64,000 nt of DNA, from contig WHVD01000249.1 in assembly GCA_015178975.1 (NCBI GenBank), positions 1 through 64,000 on the forward strand, read 5' to 3'. Source of the DNA: Hysterangium stoloniferum. Lineage: Eukaryota > Basidiomycota > Agaricomycetes > Hysterangiales > Hysterangiaceae. Of this stretch, positions 1 to 12,742 are shown piece after piece. The notes beneath the pieces are model-generated. The model made no database searches, had not been told where the DNA came from, and saw only the letters and a program-made list of their open reading frames with translations. Position 1 is the first letter of the stretch, and each line of letters opens with the position of its first letter. The position numbers and the translations under genes were made by a program.

Positions 1-289
1 GTTTTAGACAAGACCCCAAACCAGTACTTGCGTGTGCAGGTGATGGTTGTCGGGGTTGAAAAGTGTCTAAATTCTAGTCGTGTGACTACTACTGTGACAT
101 ATGCATACTTCTTGTGGGCGAGAGCACCCACAAGCATACATGGGCTCTCGAACTAATAAAGTGTATTTATGAGTGATAAAGAGAGAATAAAAAATATAAA
201 ACAAAATGAAATAATTGTATTATATAAAGCGGCTTAAGGTCTAGGCTTAGAGCCTTTAGTCACACCTCCTATATGACCTATCCTTCACA
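1..289 (-). mobile_element. Partial LTR of the GypX group
   Basis: This is the right-hand part of an LTR that starts outside the window. It shares the block around aaaagtgtct, the phrase cacccacaag and an A/T-rich stretch with the other GypX LTRs, and it ends in CCTTCACA. The next base starts GypX-2 protease sequence, so this is an LTR inserted in GypX-2. The TSD cannot be checked because the left end is missing. Confidence 0.7.
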
Positions 290-365
290 CCAATGGCTGG
301 TCTCGTAGTGTTCTGATTTCATAGTTCACATGAAAGTCCTTGCCGAGAAGAATCAGGACAGTCAT

Positions 366-996
366 TGTGAAGAGTGGTAGAAGTTCTAACTGTTCTATAT
401 ACGAAGAATATTGACCGTTGAAGTACGATACCACGATGTATTGACTGTCTAAGTCTAATATGGACCGAACGCGTATTGACTACTTAGTTCAATACGGTAG
501 AGAGAAGTAGCTATCTAAAGTAAGGTAGATAGCTAGAACGAATAAGCAGAATCAACTGGTTAAGTGCGATTCTGGACAACTGCTCGAGTGCAAGTAGAGT
601 AGTTAGAGAGTTGAATAATAGAGTAGCGTGGATGTAGTCCACGCGAGTTGAGATAGGGATTGAGTTTCGACTGGTACAGTTTGAAACTCAGTTTGAATGA
701 GTAGCTAAAGCCCGTCTGTGACGGTCGAGACGATACACCAATCACAACTTACAGGACACTAACGGGTGTCTGGGTAAGTCATGGTTGCGGTGTAAAAAGT
801 GTCTGAGTTCTAAACTACGGGTGCTAGAATACATAAGTCTGGCGTGTGTGCACCCACAAGAGTCGATGTACCGCATACATAGGTCGTTGAACTAATTATA
901 GATATAATGAAAGAGAGAAAATAGAAATAGTAAAGGAAATATAGTAAGAGCACATCCGACTATATTTCCTGAGTGTATTTTGCCATATCTCTCACA
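366..996 (-). mobile_element. 3' LTR of GypX-1 (631 bp)
   Basis: Written on the plus strand it begins TGTGAAGAG and ends CTCTCACA, so the terminal bases are inverted as in an LTR. It is the same length as the partner at 30862-31492. The left flank is GTCAT. The right side abuts a G-rich polypurine tract read on the minus strand, which marks this as the 3' LTR of a minus-strand element. Confidence 0.92.
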
Positions 997-1010
997 GTGC
1001 CCCCCAGGTC
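997..1010 (-). promoter_or_regulatory. Polypurine tract of GypX-1
   Basis: Read on the minus strand, the bases just before the 3' LTR contain CTGGGGGGCAC. A short purine run directly upstream of the 3' LTR is where plus-strand DNA synthesis starts in LTR retrotransposons. The position is seen; the function is inferred from the family. Confidence 0.7.
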
Positions 1011-1021
1011 GAAGAGCTATG

Positions 1022-4000
1022 TCAAAGAAGATGTCGAAGGATGCTTGGAACTCCTCCCCATGCGTCCTGCGATGAACCCCCAAGGTGTAGGATAGCGTTG
1101 CCCCAGGCGAGACGCTTGGCACGAAAGGAAAGAGCGATGTTCTCCCGCCTCGAAGCATCATTGGTGGATGTCAATCCATCCAGTTTTTGGATCGACGAGA
1201 CCCAACGACCGTAGGCCTTCTGGTGCATTCGAATTATGGCGCCAACATGATCAGCGGAAGCGTCAGTTATACGGGGCAAGGAGAGGGGGTTGAGGGTGTA
1301 GTGATGGCGGGGTAGGAGTGATGAGCGGTGTGGAGCTCATGTCTCCCTCAGAGGGGATTCCTCTCGAAGTGTCCGAATCCGGCAACAGTTGCTCCAACAA
1401 GTCAACGAGGTCCACTGTAGAGTGGGTTGGTGTGTGTGAGGAGTATGCTTTTACCACAGTATCATTGTGGTAAAACACTCCTTTTATTTCATTTATATTT
1501 TACATATTTTATTCATATTTTTCTATCTTTCATATTCTTCGAATATTGCATACTTCATTAGTTCGAAGCATTGTGTATACTTGTGGGTGCACTCCAGCAC
1601 CAATTAGAACTCAGACAACTTTTACCCAGCAGACACCACCTCGTAACGACTCAGACGTCGAATAGCGAGAGGTGTCAAGGGTAGTATCTCAGCTACCATA
1701 AGGGTAGCATTCTCTAGTCTACTAATAGCCTTTTGGACTCGAACCGCTAAGGTCGAGTTCCGCTTTCAAGACTTTGCGCTCGTCGACACTGTAGTCGACT
1801 CGTGCTACTATTACTCTATCCTAGATACTCAGTCTTTAGCTGAGTATCTTACTTATTTCTAGCTACTAGTTGTACCGTAAAAGGTCAACTCATTATCTTA
1901 CTGTTCTAAGCCGTCACGAGCAACTATACAGTTGCTCTTGAGGCGTGCAGTGCGTTCTTATACTAGTACTAACAGTCTAGTAGTCTATAGTATTGTACTG
2001 ACGGTCAATACTCTCTAATAGTAGTTGAATAAACACTATTCTTCGTATATTGAGCGGTCAGAATCCACCACTCTTCACAGTGTGTGGTCAGGAAGAACAC
2101 AAGAGGAGTTGACAAGTAAGGACCGAAACATGGAAAGTTCCACCCGTTCTATATCCTCCGCTAAACGCAGCTGTTCCTTAGGGTCGTTGACGCATAAATA
2201 CAATGCGCTCATGCGGTCCGACAAAGTGAGAGACCCGCATACCCCTGGATATGCCCTTTAAGAAGGGGGTGCCGCAGGGTTGGTCCCAGTCGCATTAATG
2301 TGCATCCCACAGTGAAGATGTCAGAGGGGTAATTAATAGACACGTGCATCCAACTTGACTGGAAGGGATGGGAGGGGCCAGCCATATCCTCAGAATGGAG
2401 GGGAGAGGACGGCTGCGGTGGGGGGCTGCGAATGGGGTGGGTCGAGGGGGGGTCCATGACAAGGGCTCGTTGGCCTGAGTTCTTCATTTCCCTTTTGCTT
2501 TTTCGCTTAAGGGGGGAGGCTCCTCGAAGGCTTCCATTGCCAGGGGGGGTTCCTTGGAGACGTCTATGGCTGAGAGAGGCGCTTCGAGGACTTCCTCCAT
2601 GGGTGTTGCGAGAACTTCCGGGATAGGGTGATCAACATCCATTAATGTATTGTTAGGATGCTGAATGGGACTTCCCAGAGAAACACAAGGGGAGTAGGGA
2701 GAGGTGGGCGGTGGACTCTGCGGTGTCAAGGAAGTGAGGGGAATGTTAGACACTGCAGGGACCAAAGGTGTCGAAGTAGAGTGGGAGGCGACGAGAGGGT
2801 CAGGTGACGTGCGGAGGGGTGAGATCGGCTGCGGTGCTGGAGGAGGCTTGGGTATGGATGAGGATGGTGATATAAGACAATGTCCTGTGAAGGGGAGGGG
2901 TAGTGGTATAGGGGGAAGAGAAGGCAGCTCAGAGGATGGTACAAGACTTCCCGGTAGCTCCGAAAAGGGTGTAAAGTGCTGTAATGTGGGTATGGAAGAA
3001 ACCGGCGGAGGTGGAGGGAGATGAGAGGAAGTGGATGGGATTGCAGAGTCTGCTGGACGATACCCTCTCCAAACTCTGATGGAAGTTGGTAGCTTTCGTT
3101 GTTGGTTAGGATCACTCGTGAAGAAGTGAATGTTGTCAGGGAGTAGGAAACCTTCATGGCAGTCAGCACCGAGGTACTTGCTGTCGTAGGTGGGGTAGCG
3201 AGATTGGTCATCCTCCGAGTCAGATGAAAGATCACCGGGCCCCATCCGGTAGGTCCGTTCCTGAGGTCCACGGTGTGAAGGGGTCTGGGAGGTAATGCAA
3301 CTCCATCTCCACGTCGCAATGCAATGCTTTGCAATTTGATCCTTCGTACTTTGTCCCAATCGTAGAAGGTGACTCCATTTTTTCCTTTCCTACTTTTTTG
3401 GCCTACACTCCGAACACATGGCCTGCCCCCGTCGCTGCAATCCGTTTCAGCGAAATCCGTCCATTTATGACCCGAAGGGGGAGCGATGATTGAAGGATTA
3501 TCGTGCCCTTCCATTTTCCTCCATTCCTGCCGTGTCCACCTTGAAGGGACATTATCCCTAGCCCCCATCCTCCGCTGTCCTTCCAAGTACTCCTCTCTCC
3601 TCTTCCGTTTAAGCATTTTCAATTCCTCCTGAACCTGTGCGGAGAAGGCCTCAGACTGCTGTTTCTTTCTGATCTCCTCTTCGGTAGAAGGGAAAATACT
3701 ACGAGAAGGTGGTGGGGTTTTGCTCCATGTTCCCGAGGGAGCCCCCCAAGTATTAGAGGACCATGGTGCAGCTTTTGAAATGGAGTCCGTCCGCGTAGGA
3801 TTCGTGGATGATGAGGTCTCCTCCACGCGCTTGACAGTTTCTGTTCGAGGTGATGGGGCAGAAGGAACTGTAGTTTGAGGTCGAGGTATTCTTTTAAAAT
3901 TGGGAAATTGGGGTCTGGGAAGAGGAGCGTATGGAGTAAAGGCGGTTCTGTTCCCCGAGTTGGTGGACATTCCCGCGATGTCGCCCTGTGCAGCAGAGGG

Positions 4001-4144
4001 TATTGGCAAAGGCGTTCCAGAATTACTCGTGGAGTGCTCGACTTGTTCAGTGCGAGACGGCGTGGTAGAGGTATTAATAGGTTGAGGTCGTGGTATTCTT
4101 TTGAAGTTGGGGAACTTGGGTTTGGGTTGTTGCTCCTGCGACAT
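1022..4144 (-). pseudogene. ORF3 of GypX-1, downstream of the chromodomain; interrupted
   Basis: This coding region lies between the pol chromodomain and the 3' LTR, on the same strand as gag and pol. It starts at ATG 4144 and can be followed in blocks to the TGA at 1022, with frame changes near 3240-3340, near 2490-2200 and near 1290. A solo LTR (1435-2079) splits it. Removing that LTR leaves about 2.5 kb, roughly 825 codons. The N-terminus has two copies of FPNFKRIPRPQ (near residues 10 and 80). Next come a charged K/R/E helix, an acidic DSEDD segment, a long Pro/Ser/Thr-rich linker, and a C-terminal block with basic and aromatic residues ending in SILRHLL. I see no signal peptide, transmembrane segment, zinc knuckle or enzyme motif. 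It sits where env would be but does not look like env. The function is unknown. Confidence 0.6.
1435..2079 (+). mobile_element. Solo LTR, GypX subfamily C (645 bp)
   Basis: It begins TGTGAGGAGTATGC and ends CTCTTCACA, the reverse orientation of the C-type LTR at 36861-37504. A perfect 5-bp TSD, GTGTG, lies at 1430-1434 and 2080-2084. No internal sequence is present, so it is a solo LTR left by LTR-LTR recombination. It interrupts ORF3 of GypX-1. Confidence 0.92.
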
Positions 4145-4340
4145 AGTGTACTGATTAGAGAGGTTGACGTGGAGGGAAGAGATAGGGGGAATAAAATTTT
4201 CTTTAGCAAATTTACGTATTTTATATTAATTTCAAGCTCCGCTCGGTTATTGAAGTGAAAGGCCGAGGGGGAAGAAAGTAGGGGGGGTAGAGCTAGAAGT
4301 AGATAAACAGTGTTATCGTCGTAAGGATGTGAAATGATCA

Positions 4341-7300
4341 TTAAATTCGATAAATAGTCTTGTAAGCTCTAAGAAGAGTGGGAGCGTTACGAAGGTCATT
4401 GCCGTTTAACCAAGTGTCCTCCTCCGGTCCATATCCTTTCCATCGAACCTGGAAAAGGAGTCGATTGCGATGCTTTTTGTGTCCTACTATAGCTTCTACT
4501 TCGTACTCCTCGTCGTTGCGATTGACTTCTCGAGGGTTCTCGAGTAGTTCCCTGGATCCGAATTCCTTAGGGGAGAGGTGGTACTTTTTAAGATGGTCTC
4601 GATTAATCACTGGATGTAATTGATATTCCGAGGGGATGCGGAGTCAGAAGACTTGAGGATTGATCTTTTCCAAGACCTCAAACGGCCCTATCCGTCTTTG
4701 TATACGTTTTCTTCCAGGTCCCTTGGCCTCGACGAGCTCGAGAGAATGGGGATTAATCAGAACATAATCTCCCTCTGAGATATCTTCCACTAATCTCCAT
4801 CTCTTGTTGTAACTGCGAGCTTGGGTCTCTTGTGCTCGCGCAATCGAATCCCGCGCCGCTTGTCGGTGATTTTCCAATTCTAAGATCCATTGGTCGGCTA
4901 AAGGGCTATCTGATAATTCTCTGGGAACCACAGGGTCATCCCCTCCTAGACAGCTAGACATTCCTCTTGGTAAGTAGCCCATCAGCAAAAGGGCCGGCGC
5001 ATAGCTTGTTGAGCTTTGAACCGTCAAATTGTAGGTATGAGCCACTACTTGAGTCCATTTAGACCATTCCTCCTTCGAAGAGGTGCAGTATGCTCTGAGC
5101 ATTTACTCCACAATAGCATTAGCGTTCTCCGTTTGACCATCGGTCTGAGGATGGTGGGACGAGGATACTGCAAGGGCACTTCTGTATACTTTGCAGACTT
5201 CTCTCCAAAACCTACAGGTCCACCTCTTGTCTCGATCACAGATTATCCTTGAAGGCAGGCCGAAAGGAGCGGCTACTTTATTCACGAAGATTCGCGTGAA
5301 TCCTTCTGCAGATGGATCTGAAGTGGTGGGTTCACAGATCAAGAAACACGTGAGTTTATCCACGGCGACGAAGATGGCGGAATAACCGCCCTCTGTAGAA
5401 GGAGGCAATCCGGTAATCAGGTCCATTGAGACAACCTCAAACGGCCTTGGGGGTACATCCACGGGTCAAAGGGCTCCTTGTCGAGCGGAATGATCAATTT
5501 TAGTTTTCTGGCATATGTTGCAGCTGCGAGCATACGCCACGCAGTCCTGCAACATCCTCGGCCAGAAGAAACGGTCTTTCATCAGATTAAAGAGCCTGTG
5601 CCCACCTGCATGAGCTCCTTCGAAAGGATTATCGTGTATCAGCTTGAGTATGGTTGTCGTCATGCTGCTAGGAATGCAGATTCGACTTTTCCAGTCTGAA
5701 TCTCGAAAGAACAATAGCTTATTCTTGCCGATGAAATAATGCGAAGGAGTAGTTACCATGTTTGGAGAAATGGGATTGGTGGCATAATAATTTCTGAAGG
5801 CAGGGTCTTTCTGGTATCCATCATGAAATTCCTTAGCGTAATTTTCGTCGATCTCTATAAGCAATTGTGGATTCGAGAGAGTAAAATTCGCTTCATCGGT
5901 TTCATTGTTTCTAGGGAGGTTGTGCAAGTCCCATTTCGTTGGGGGATCTCTTCCATGGTTCCGACTGGTTCAACTAACTCGTGATGAGTGAGAAAGACGG
6001 CCTTTTCCGCTGGTTTGTTCTCCCATAACGTCTCATCGTCATTCCAGTTATGAGAATCTGCTACAATCAGTAAAAGGTCATCTCTCACGGGGCTAGCATA
6101 GTCTGGTACTCGAGGAAGTCTGGACAATGGGTCAACATTGCTATGTATTCGTCCTGCTCTATGTAGGATTTCCAGACCGGGGTATGCAGCGTATACTGCC
6201 CCCCATGTGGCCTGTCGACGATTAGTGTTCTCGTAAGATCTGGCCCATTGTAACGCCGCATGATCAGTGATCAAAAGGATATGTTCTCCCTCGATAAAGG
6301 GCTGGAAATGGACCAATCCTTCTTTAGCAGCTAACACTTCTCGCTCTGTGGCTGAGTAGTTACATTCTGCTTTTTTAAGCATACGGCTCCAATAGGCGAT
6401 GACGCGTTCGACTGTGACACTGGTGTCATCAAAATCTGCAGCCCAGGAATCCGTCCAGGTGAATTCCGGCTCCTTGTTAAGTTCCCGAACAAAGCTCCAT
6501 GGATATTCCCGCGGAGGTTTCCGGTAACTATTCCAAACACACACTTGCTTCTGGGAATAGTCCCACGGAGTCCCCTGGTAATAGGTCCTGGAAAAGTTCC
6601 GGGGATTATTAGTACAAGGAACGGTGATATCAGAATAATTACCAGAAAGTCTGGTGATACAACTGAGATGGACTTGGCTTCAGCTTATAGGCTGCGCCCT
6701 CGTACACTCATTCGGGTGTCCATATTTCGAGCTGACAGAATGCATACAGGAAGATATAGATTCCGGAGTTCCCGTGGGAGTTCCAGGAATCGAGTGTGCA
6801 GACAGACAAGAGGACTAGAGACTGTTCAAGGATCAAACTTGTTCGGGGGAAAACTAGTTCGAGATTGAAACTGGATTCTAAGTACATGAATATAGCAGAC
6901 TTATATAGACTGTGAAATGTAATAATACCAAATCCAGTATTAATGAGAGGCAGAACTATTAAACATAAAATGAAACAAGTAAATACTAAACTGGGAATTA
7001 GGGACGGAACGGAACGGGAGCGGAGAACGAATCATGACAGATCATTTAACCATAACTGGAGCGGGGCTCAGTTAGAGGGGTTCCGGAAGTCCGGTCGGAG
7101 TCCGGTGACTTGGTGCACAAGATAGTGTCGGGTATAGACAGGCTTGATGTGCAGGAGGTCCGGTGGAGTCCGGTGGGTTTTCCAATGACTGGTGTGTGAG
7201 ACGCAGAGACAGATAACAGGAGCGGGGTTCTATGCTCTGTTAGAGGGGGTTCCAGGAGTCCGGTCGGAGTCCGGTGACTGGGCCATAAGACACAGAGTGT

Positions 7301-9801
7301 CGGGTGTACATAGAGTGGAGTCCGGAGTCCGGAGGAGTCCGAGGACTGGTGTATGAGACACAGAGGGTTAGGTGCAGACAGGTGGGGTGCGTACAGAGAG
7401 TCAGGCATAAACAAGTTGACATGCGGGCTCCCGTGGGAACTCCGGTTGTTACTATACAATATAGAGGGTCGGGAGCATGTAGGACGGGGTCCGGGGGCCC
7501 GGAGGCCGGCGGGTTGTCCAGTTCCTGACACTCCTTGGTTTTATAACGAGTAACAAAAATGGGGACGTCTCGTGATTGATCGAAAGCTGCCCTTGCTTGG
7601 GCATAAATTTTCGTATCCTTTAGGTCCCTAAGCGTCATTTTTTGTATTTGCTGGAGGCAACATCCCAGCGCGAAGTCTGAAGCATCTGTGTATAACCTAT
7701 AAGGCATACCGCTCGCAGGGTGTCCAAGTACTGGAGCCAAACTCAATGCAACTTTGATGTCTTCAAAAGCTCAGGCGTGTTCTGAATCCCAATGCCAACG
7801 AACTCCTTTCTTTAAGAGGTTGAAAAGTGGAGCAACCGTCCAGGAGTAGAATGGTATGTAAGCAGAGAAGTACAGAACCATTCCAAGAAAACGTTGAAGG
7901 TCTGCTATCTTAGAAGGCATGGCTAATTCCAATATAGCGGCGACCTTTTCTTGATGGGTCGAAAAGCCAAGTCTAGACACCTTATGTCCTAGTAGTAGAA
8001 TCGAATTGTACCCCACATAGCACTTTTTGGGCGAGAGAGTGATTCCCGCTGCAATGATGGCTTGTAGGACCTGGTCCAAATGCTCTAGATGATCGTCCCA
8101 TGTCTTAGAAAAGATCACGATGTCGTCAATATAAACTAGGCAGAATATCCATAAGTAGGGTGCAAGTATGGTTTGCATAACCCTTTGGAATATAGAAGGT
8201 CCATTACGAAGTCCAAAGGGCATTCTCCTGAATTGCCACAGTCCTCGATGGGATCTGAAGGCTGTCTTCGGCTTATCTTCCTCTAACATTTCAAGTTGGG
8301 TAAAACCAGCTAGTGCATCAAAAGAAGATAAGATGTTGGATCCCGAGAGCGCCTGCATGATTTCCGATTGACGCGGCAGCGGAAATTCATCGGGAACCAT
8401 TAAGCTGTTCAACTTTCTATAGTCAATTACTACTCGTGGTTTCCCGTTGCGATAGACGACAAAGGCTGGCGCCCCCCAAGGACTCTTGGATGGTTCAATC
8501 ACTCCCTGTTGGAACCAAGTGTCCATTTGTTCGTCAATGACTTTCCTATTAGCCGGGGAGGTTGGAAACATTGACATTGAAATAGGTTGTGTGCCATCTT
8601 TTAAGGGGACGTTGACCTTGACATCTACTTGTCCTAAACGCCCGTCTACTCCAAAGGCTAGGACATTCTTAGTTAATACTGACTCCAAGCGGGGGGAGAC
8701 GTCGGTAGGGATGTCAGGACCTAAATTAACTAGCTCATGCAGATCTTCCGCGCGAAGCGTTTCTGTGGTGGCAACTTCTGACGTTTTGGGGCCTGCCGGG
8801 TCGAAATCATCTGTGAGTTCCCATTCCAGGGGCAGCCCGGAAGATTGAGGATTAAGGACACATTCCTCTTCTATTCTTGATAGACTTTTGACGAGATGGG
8901 CAATCTTGGTTGCCGTCAACTGCATCGATGCCCTCTCAGTCGAAGATCTAGGAGTCTGGGCCCATTTGTTCGCGTCGTGAATTAATCCAACGGTTTCCCC
9001 TCATCTGATGATTCTTGGCGTCAGAGAGGGATTAGCGAGAGGTATAGCGGCACGTTCCCTAGAGATGGTGGTGGTGGGAGCAGCTAGTATACTCCCATCG
9101 TCGTTCTGCAAGACAACTCCCTCGACTATCCATTGGTCACCAATAAGATCTCCTACAAAGATTGGTACTAATCGAGCTGATTCCGGTTCTATAGTACAAT
9201 CTTGTAAGGCCCGTGCGACTCTTTCAGTACGCACTCCTTTGTCTGGTTTGGAAGTGAATTCAGACGGGTCATCGGCTAATTCCTCAAAGGGGATCTTGCT
9301 AATCGAAAAGGTTAAAGGCTGTGGCTCCTTGCAAGAGCTGGCTGGAATAGATCCTGCTCTCCCAGGCAAAATCAATCTGGAACCCAGCAGTTGGTCTCGC
9401 AGTGTCCCGATCTCATAGTTCACGTGAAAGTCTTCTCCAAGAAGGATCGGGACGGTCATACCTCGAACAACGTACGTCTCGGCGGTAAATTTGAGGAGTA
9501 TACCGGTGTTGTCCTCGAGATAAATGGGGACGTTGACATATCCTAATACTTTGGCATTACCGGTAAGTTGTACGAGGCGCAGCTTGAGTCCTTGCTTGAG
9601 CTTAGGGCAGTCCTCTAGTTCCTTATAGAAATCCTCCGAGATTAAGGAGAGGTCAGCTCCGGCGTCCAGCCTGATTTTAATAGGATTTGAGGCTTCTGAA
9701 TTCCCTACGCGTCCGTAGAGGTGTAATGCTGAAATCCCAATACTGGAATATCCACCCGGAGGGTCCCTTTTGCGATAGATAATAGTCGAATCCTCTTTCA
9801 T
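4341..9801 (-). pseudogene. pol: Pol of GypX-1: protease, RT, RNase H, integrase, chromodomain
   Basis: One minus-strand frame carries the domains in Gypsy order. Aspartic protease has LDAGADLSLI (about 9610-9660). RT has YRKLNS, MPFGLRNGP and the catalytic VYIDDIV (about 8110-8430). RNase H has YTDASDFALG (about 7690) and continues to about 6080. Integrase has an H-H-C-C zinc region ending CNICQK (about 5500-5620) and a DDE core with MDLITG, CDRD and DGQTEN (about 5110-5450). The chromodomain has EYEVEAIVGHK and WKGYGPEEDTW (4400-4560). In-frame stops lie at 9001-9003, 7768-7770 and 5100-5105, with a further break near 5463. A solo LTR splits RNase H at 6546-7527. Order, length and chromodomain place it with Ty3/Gypsy chromoviruses; it is not functional. 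Confidence 0.93.
6546..7527 (-). mobile_element. Solo LTR of a Gypsy family (family D), inserted in RNase H
   Basis: A 982-bp block has no coding match to Gypsy. It is flanked by ACACT at 6541-6545 and 7528-7532. Deleting it with one flank restores a continuous RNase H frame (RYKTKEC joined to VWNSYRKPP). On the minus strand it has G/C-rich accggactcc repeats and the block cgagggcgcagc..taagctgaagcc that also occurs in the LTRs at 15502 and 19332. It resembles the truncated LTR at 38865-39226. The end bases are not perfectly TG..CA, so the boundary could be off by 2-3 bases. Confidence 0.75.
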
Positions 9802-9813
9802 AAGTCGACTGGA

Positions 9814-12740
9814 TCAGGGGTATTGAACTCTAGGTCTTTTGCTTTCTTTTCTTGCAGCCAATTTAACATTCCTCCTGATACGTCTACCGTTAGGTACCTT
9901 GTCGTCCGCTTCAGAGTCTGACTCATCGCAAGGAATTAAGTCGGGTAATTGCCCTGGGTCGAAGGGGAAGCTCTCCTCCTCTGATCCCTCGGACTCAGAG
10001 GGGTCTTCTATAACGTAGGTTTGACTTATTTCCTTAGATTGGTTCGCAAATGCGTCCTCGTCGACGATTTCCTCAATGGTGGGAGGTTCAGGTCGCGATA
10101 AAACTCTCGTCTCAGTCAGACCTTCATGGTTCTGACGATGAGCGTCTAGCCAGTCTCCTTTCTCGAGAAAATCATGGTCTGATATAGAAACATAAACTTG
10201 CGATGTCTCGTTCTCATTCAAGCATGCTTTCACATCTGAAACGATGTTGTCCTCTGGCTGAGGAAGGTAGACAGAAATGAAAATCAATTCCTCATCAATG
10301 TTATGTACTTGTCCCTGTACACTTAATCCATAAACTGTTTCATAAGCCCTTTGATCCTCCACCTCCTCCATTGGGTTCTGTGTAGAGCACTTGTTAATAG
10401 AGACATAGTGCGACATCCTGCCCGCATGGGGGCAGTTGACCTTGAAATGCTCTAAACTCCCACAAATCCAACACTCCTTCGGAGGTTTGGCAATGCTTTT
10501 CTTGTCACTCCGTTCGAAAAAGAACTTGCCGTGTTTCTTACCCTGTTTAGCGTTCGATCTCCTAGAGGCGGTTTTATCCTCGAGTTCGCCGAGGAGGACG
10601 TGGCCTCGATTAGTGGGGTCGATTTTTCCAGAGTGCTCCTCCTCATGCCAGGGATCCGACTCGTCTTGCTTGGCGATCATGACTCTGGGTTTCTGAAACC
10701 GATAACGTTCTCGATGTGTTTGAACCCAAGCGTTAATCAGAGCCTCTTGTAAATTGTTCGCGTAAGTCTGTAGGCTCATGATGTCGTCGATAGGTTGTCC
10801 CTGTAGAAGATAAAGCCATTCTGTGGGCAGTGTCAGGATAAGTCTGTGCGTTTCGTCCTTCCGGTTTTGGTGGAACCCATACAAGAATCGATAAAGCTTG
10901 ACCCTTCGCTGAATGTAATGAACGGGTGTCTCATGATTGTGACCGGCCTGTCAAAATTTCATGGCTTCCCATTCTAGAGCCAAGGATTCGCGCCAACGGG
11001 TTCCAAGTAATCCTTCTACGATGCCCCAAAGAAACGATCCGTGAGATCGACTAAACTCAGTGCGATGTTCACGGTCTAGGGTGCTCCACCAGATCTTAGC
11101 ACCGCCGGTGAGTCGTCTTGGCAGAGCGACTCCCAACAATGTACTCATGGAGTCAGAGATCTCCGAGAGGCTCATAATATCCATGATGTAATCCAACGCC
11201 TTGGATTGAGTCCCATCGTATTCGGGAAGGTCTGACCATTTGATCTTGATGTCGTTGGTGTTAAGAGCGATCCTTTTATCCTTAGGTAAGTCATCGATAG
11301 GCGCGCTGGCTCGAGGTTGCATCGGAGTTCGAAAGGGAGAGTTAGGTACTCTACTGTGACGCCCCCCACGTCCCGAATTCCCTCCATAGCTTGAGGTACT
11401 AGAACTCCCAGATGAATTACTAGGAGGTCCTCCTGATGGCAGAAAAGGGTTGGAGGGGATCGGCAGGGAATGGCGAGGATCGACTGGATTCAGCGATCCT
11501 CGACCAGCAACCTGACCAGCTATACCCTCGGTGAATGCAGTGGAGAAAGACAGTCGACCCCTGTTGGCGACTGATCGATATCTAGTCATAGTAGGTTCAT
11601 CACCCATGTTTGTATTGCCAGGGATTCGTTCGAATGCAACACGAGACCAGTGACTTTCCTGATGGGGGGTAGGGCTAGGTTCCGTCGCGATCCCTCTCTC
11701 GATTTTGACCGTATTCAAAGGTCGATGAGGTTGAGGCTGATAGAGGGGGATGCATATTTCCATTCCTTTTTCCTGAAGACATTCCGCCACCTGCATCCTC
11801 ATGTCAGACGGGAAGTCTTGCAGAATAATGGGACGATTGAGCGAATGAAGGAAATGAGTGTCGGGAGAGCCATTCAGGGTACAAACAAACAAACTTGTTG
11901 TGGAGATGGGCGAATCAGGTACCTGGATGGAATCACCATAAGGGTAAAGCACTTCCAAAAACATCTTATCGAGTCTTCTCTGATTTCGCCTTAACTGACC
12001 CCTTAAAGTGAAATACGCAAACGAAGAATTCCGAGTAATCCCGTTAAGAGACTCCTCCAGCATCTGAATGTAAATATACTGGTAGTCAACTTTGGGGACG
12101 ATATGATCCCCACCGAGTAGGACGTGAAGGATTTGTAACGCATCATCGTGCATGCGGAGCGCGTCGAGGAATGAGGAGAACACCTCTTGTTTAAGAACTG
12201 TCCTCCCTCCTTCCATAACAGAGGTAACTTCACTCGACCATTCGGGAATCGAGCGAGTCAAGTCCTCAAGGGTTCCAGGTCATAAGAATAGATCCTGCGC
12301 CGATAAAATACCCTGATAATGACCTAACCAGACTGCTACAGTCACCGGTAAAAGGGGGTAGTCCGTATTGTACTCCTCCACAAAGGGAGTAACCTGATCT
12401 GTAGAAATTCGGTCGGCGTAGTACGCATCCCATTGTAAGTCGATGGGCTGGGCGTAAATCATATAACCCCTAAAGAATTGCTCAAGGATGACCTGTTTAG
12501 GCGGGAACGAGAGAACGGGTTCAGAAGCACGGGTAATTTCAACCTTAGCTCCGGGGACGTTCAACTGCTCAGTTGACGGATGTTCTTCTCGTGGACTTGG
12601 AGGGGCATCCGTTAACGGTCCAGCTACTGCTTCAACGGGACTTCTGGGAGGAGCTGGTTTTTGAAAGGTCAACGAAGACTTCCTCATGGTGACGTTACGG
12701 GGTGGTTCCAGACTTGCAGGTCTTTGACGAGGTTTTGAAC
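9814..12740 (-). pseudogene. gag: Gag of GypX-1 (capsid and zinc knuckle), broken
   Basis: The start codon is at 30783-30785 (MTTGKNQ). The first 16 or so codons lie at 30739-30785, then the pogo element intervenes, and the frame resumes at 12740. Blocks run 12740-12280, 12261-10951 and 10884-9814. They hold a conserved N-terminal region (FLPRQVIL; VAVWLGHYQ), a Ser/Gly-rich linker, a capsid-like region (KWSDLPEYDG; LYRFLYGFHQN) and a zinc knuckle of the form CX2CX4HX4C (CWICGSLEHFKVNC, about 10430-10480). Stops at 12277-12279 (TGA where the GypX-4 gag has Trp), between 10951 and 10884, and at the 9814 boundary break it. The latter two are CGA-to-TGA by comparison with GypX-2. Confidence 0.9.
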
Positions 12741-12742
12741 TA

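Noticed and set aside
560-745. A conserved 61-codon frame in A-type LTRs (also at 31056-31241 and 49397-49582)
   Set aside because: It recurs only because the LTR recurs; other A-type copies break or change it and no motif is present.
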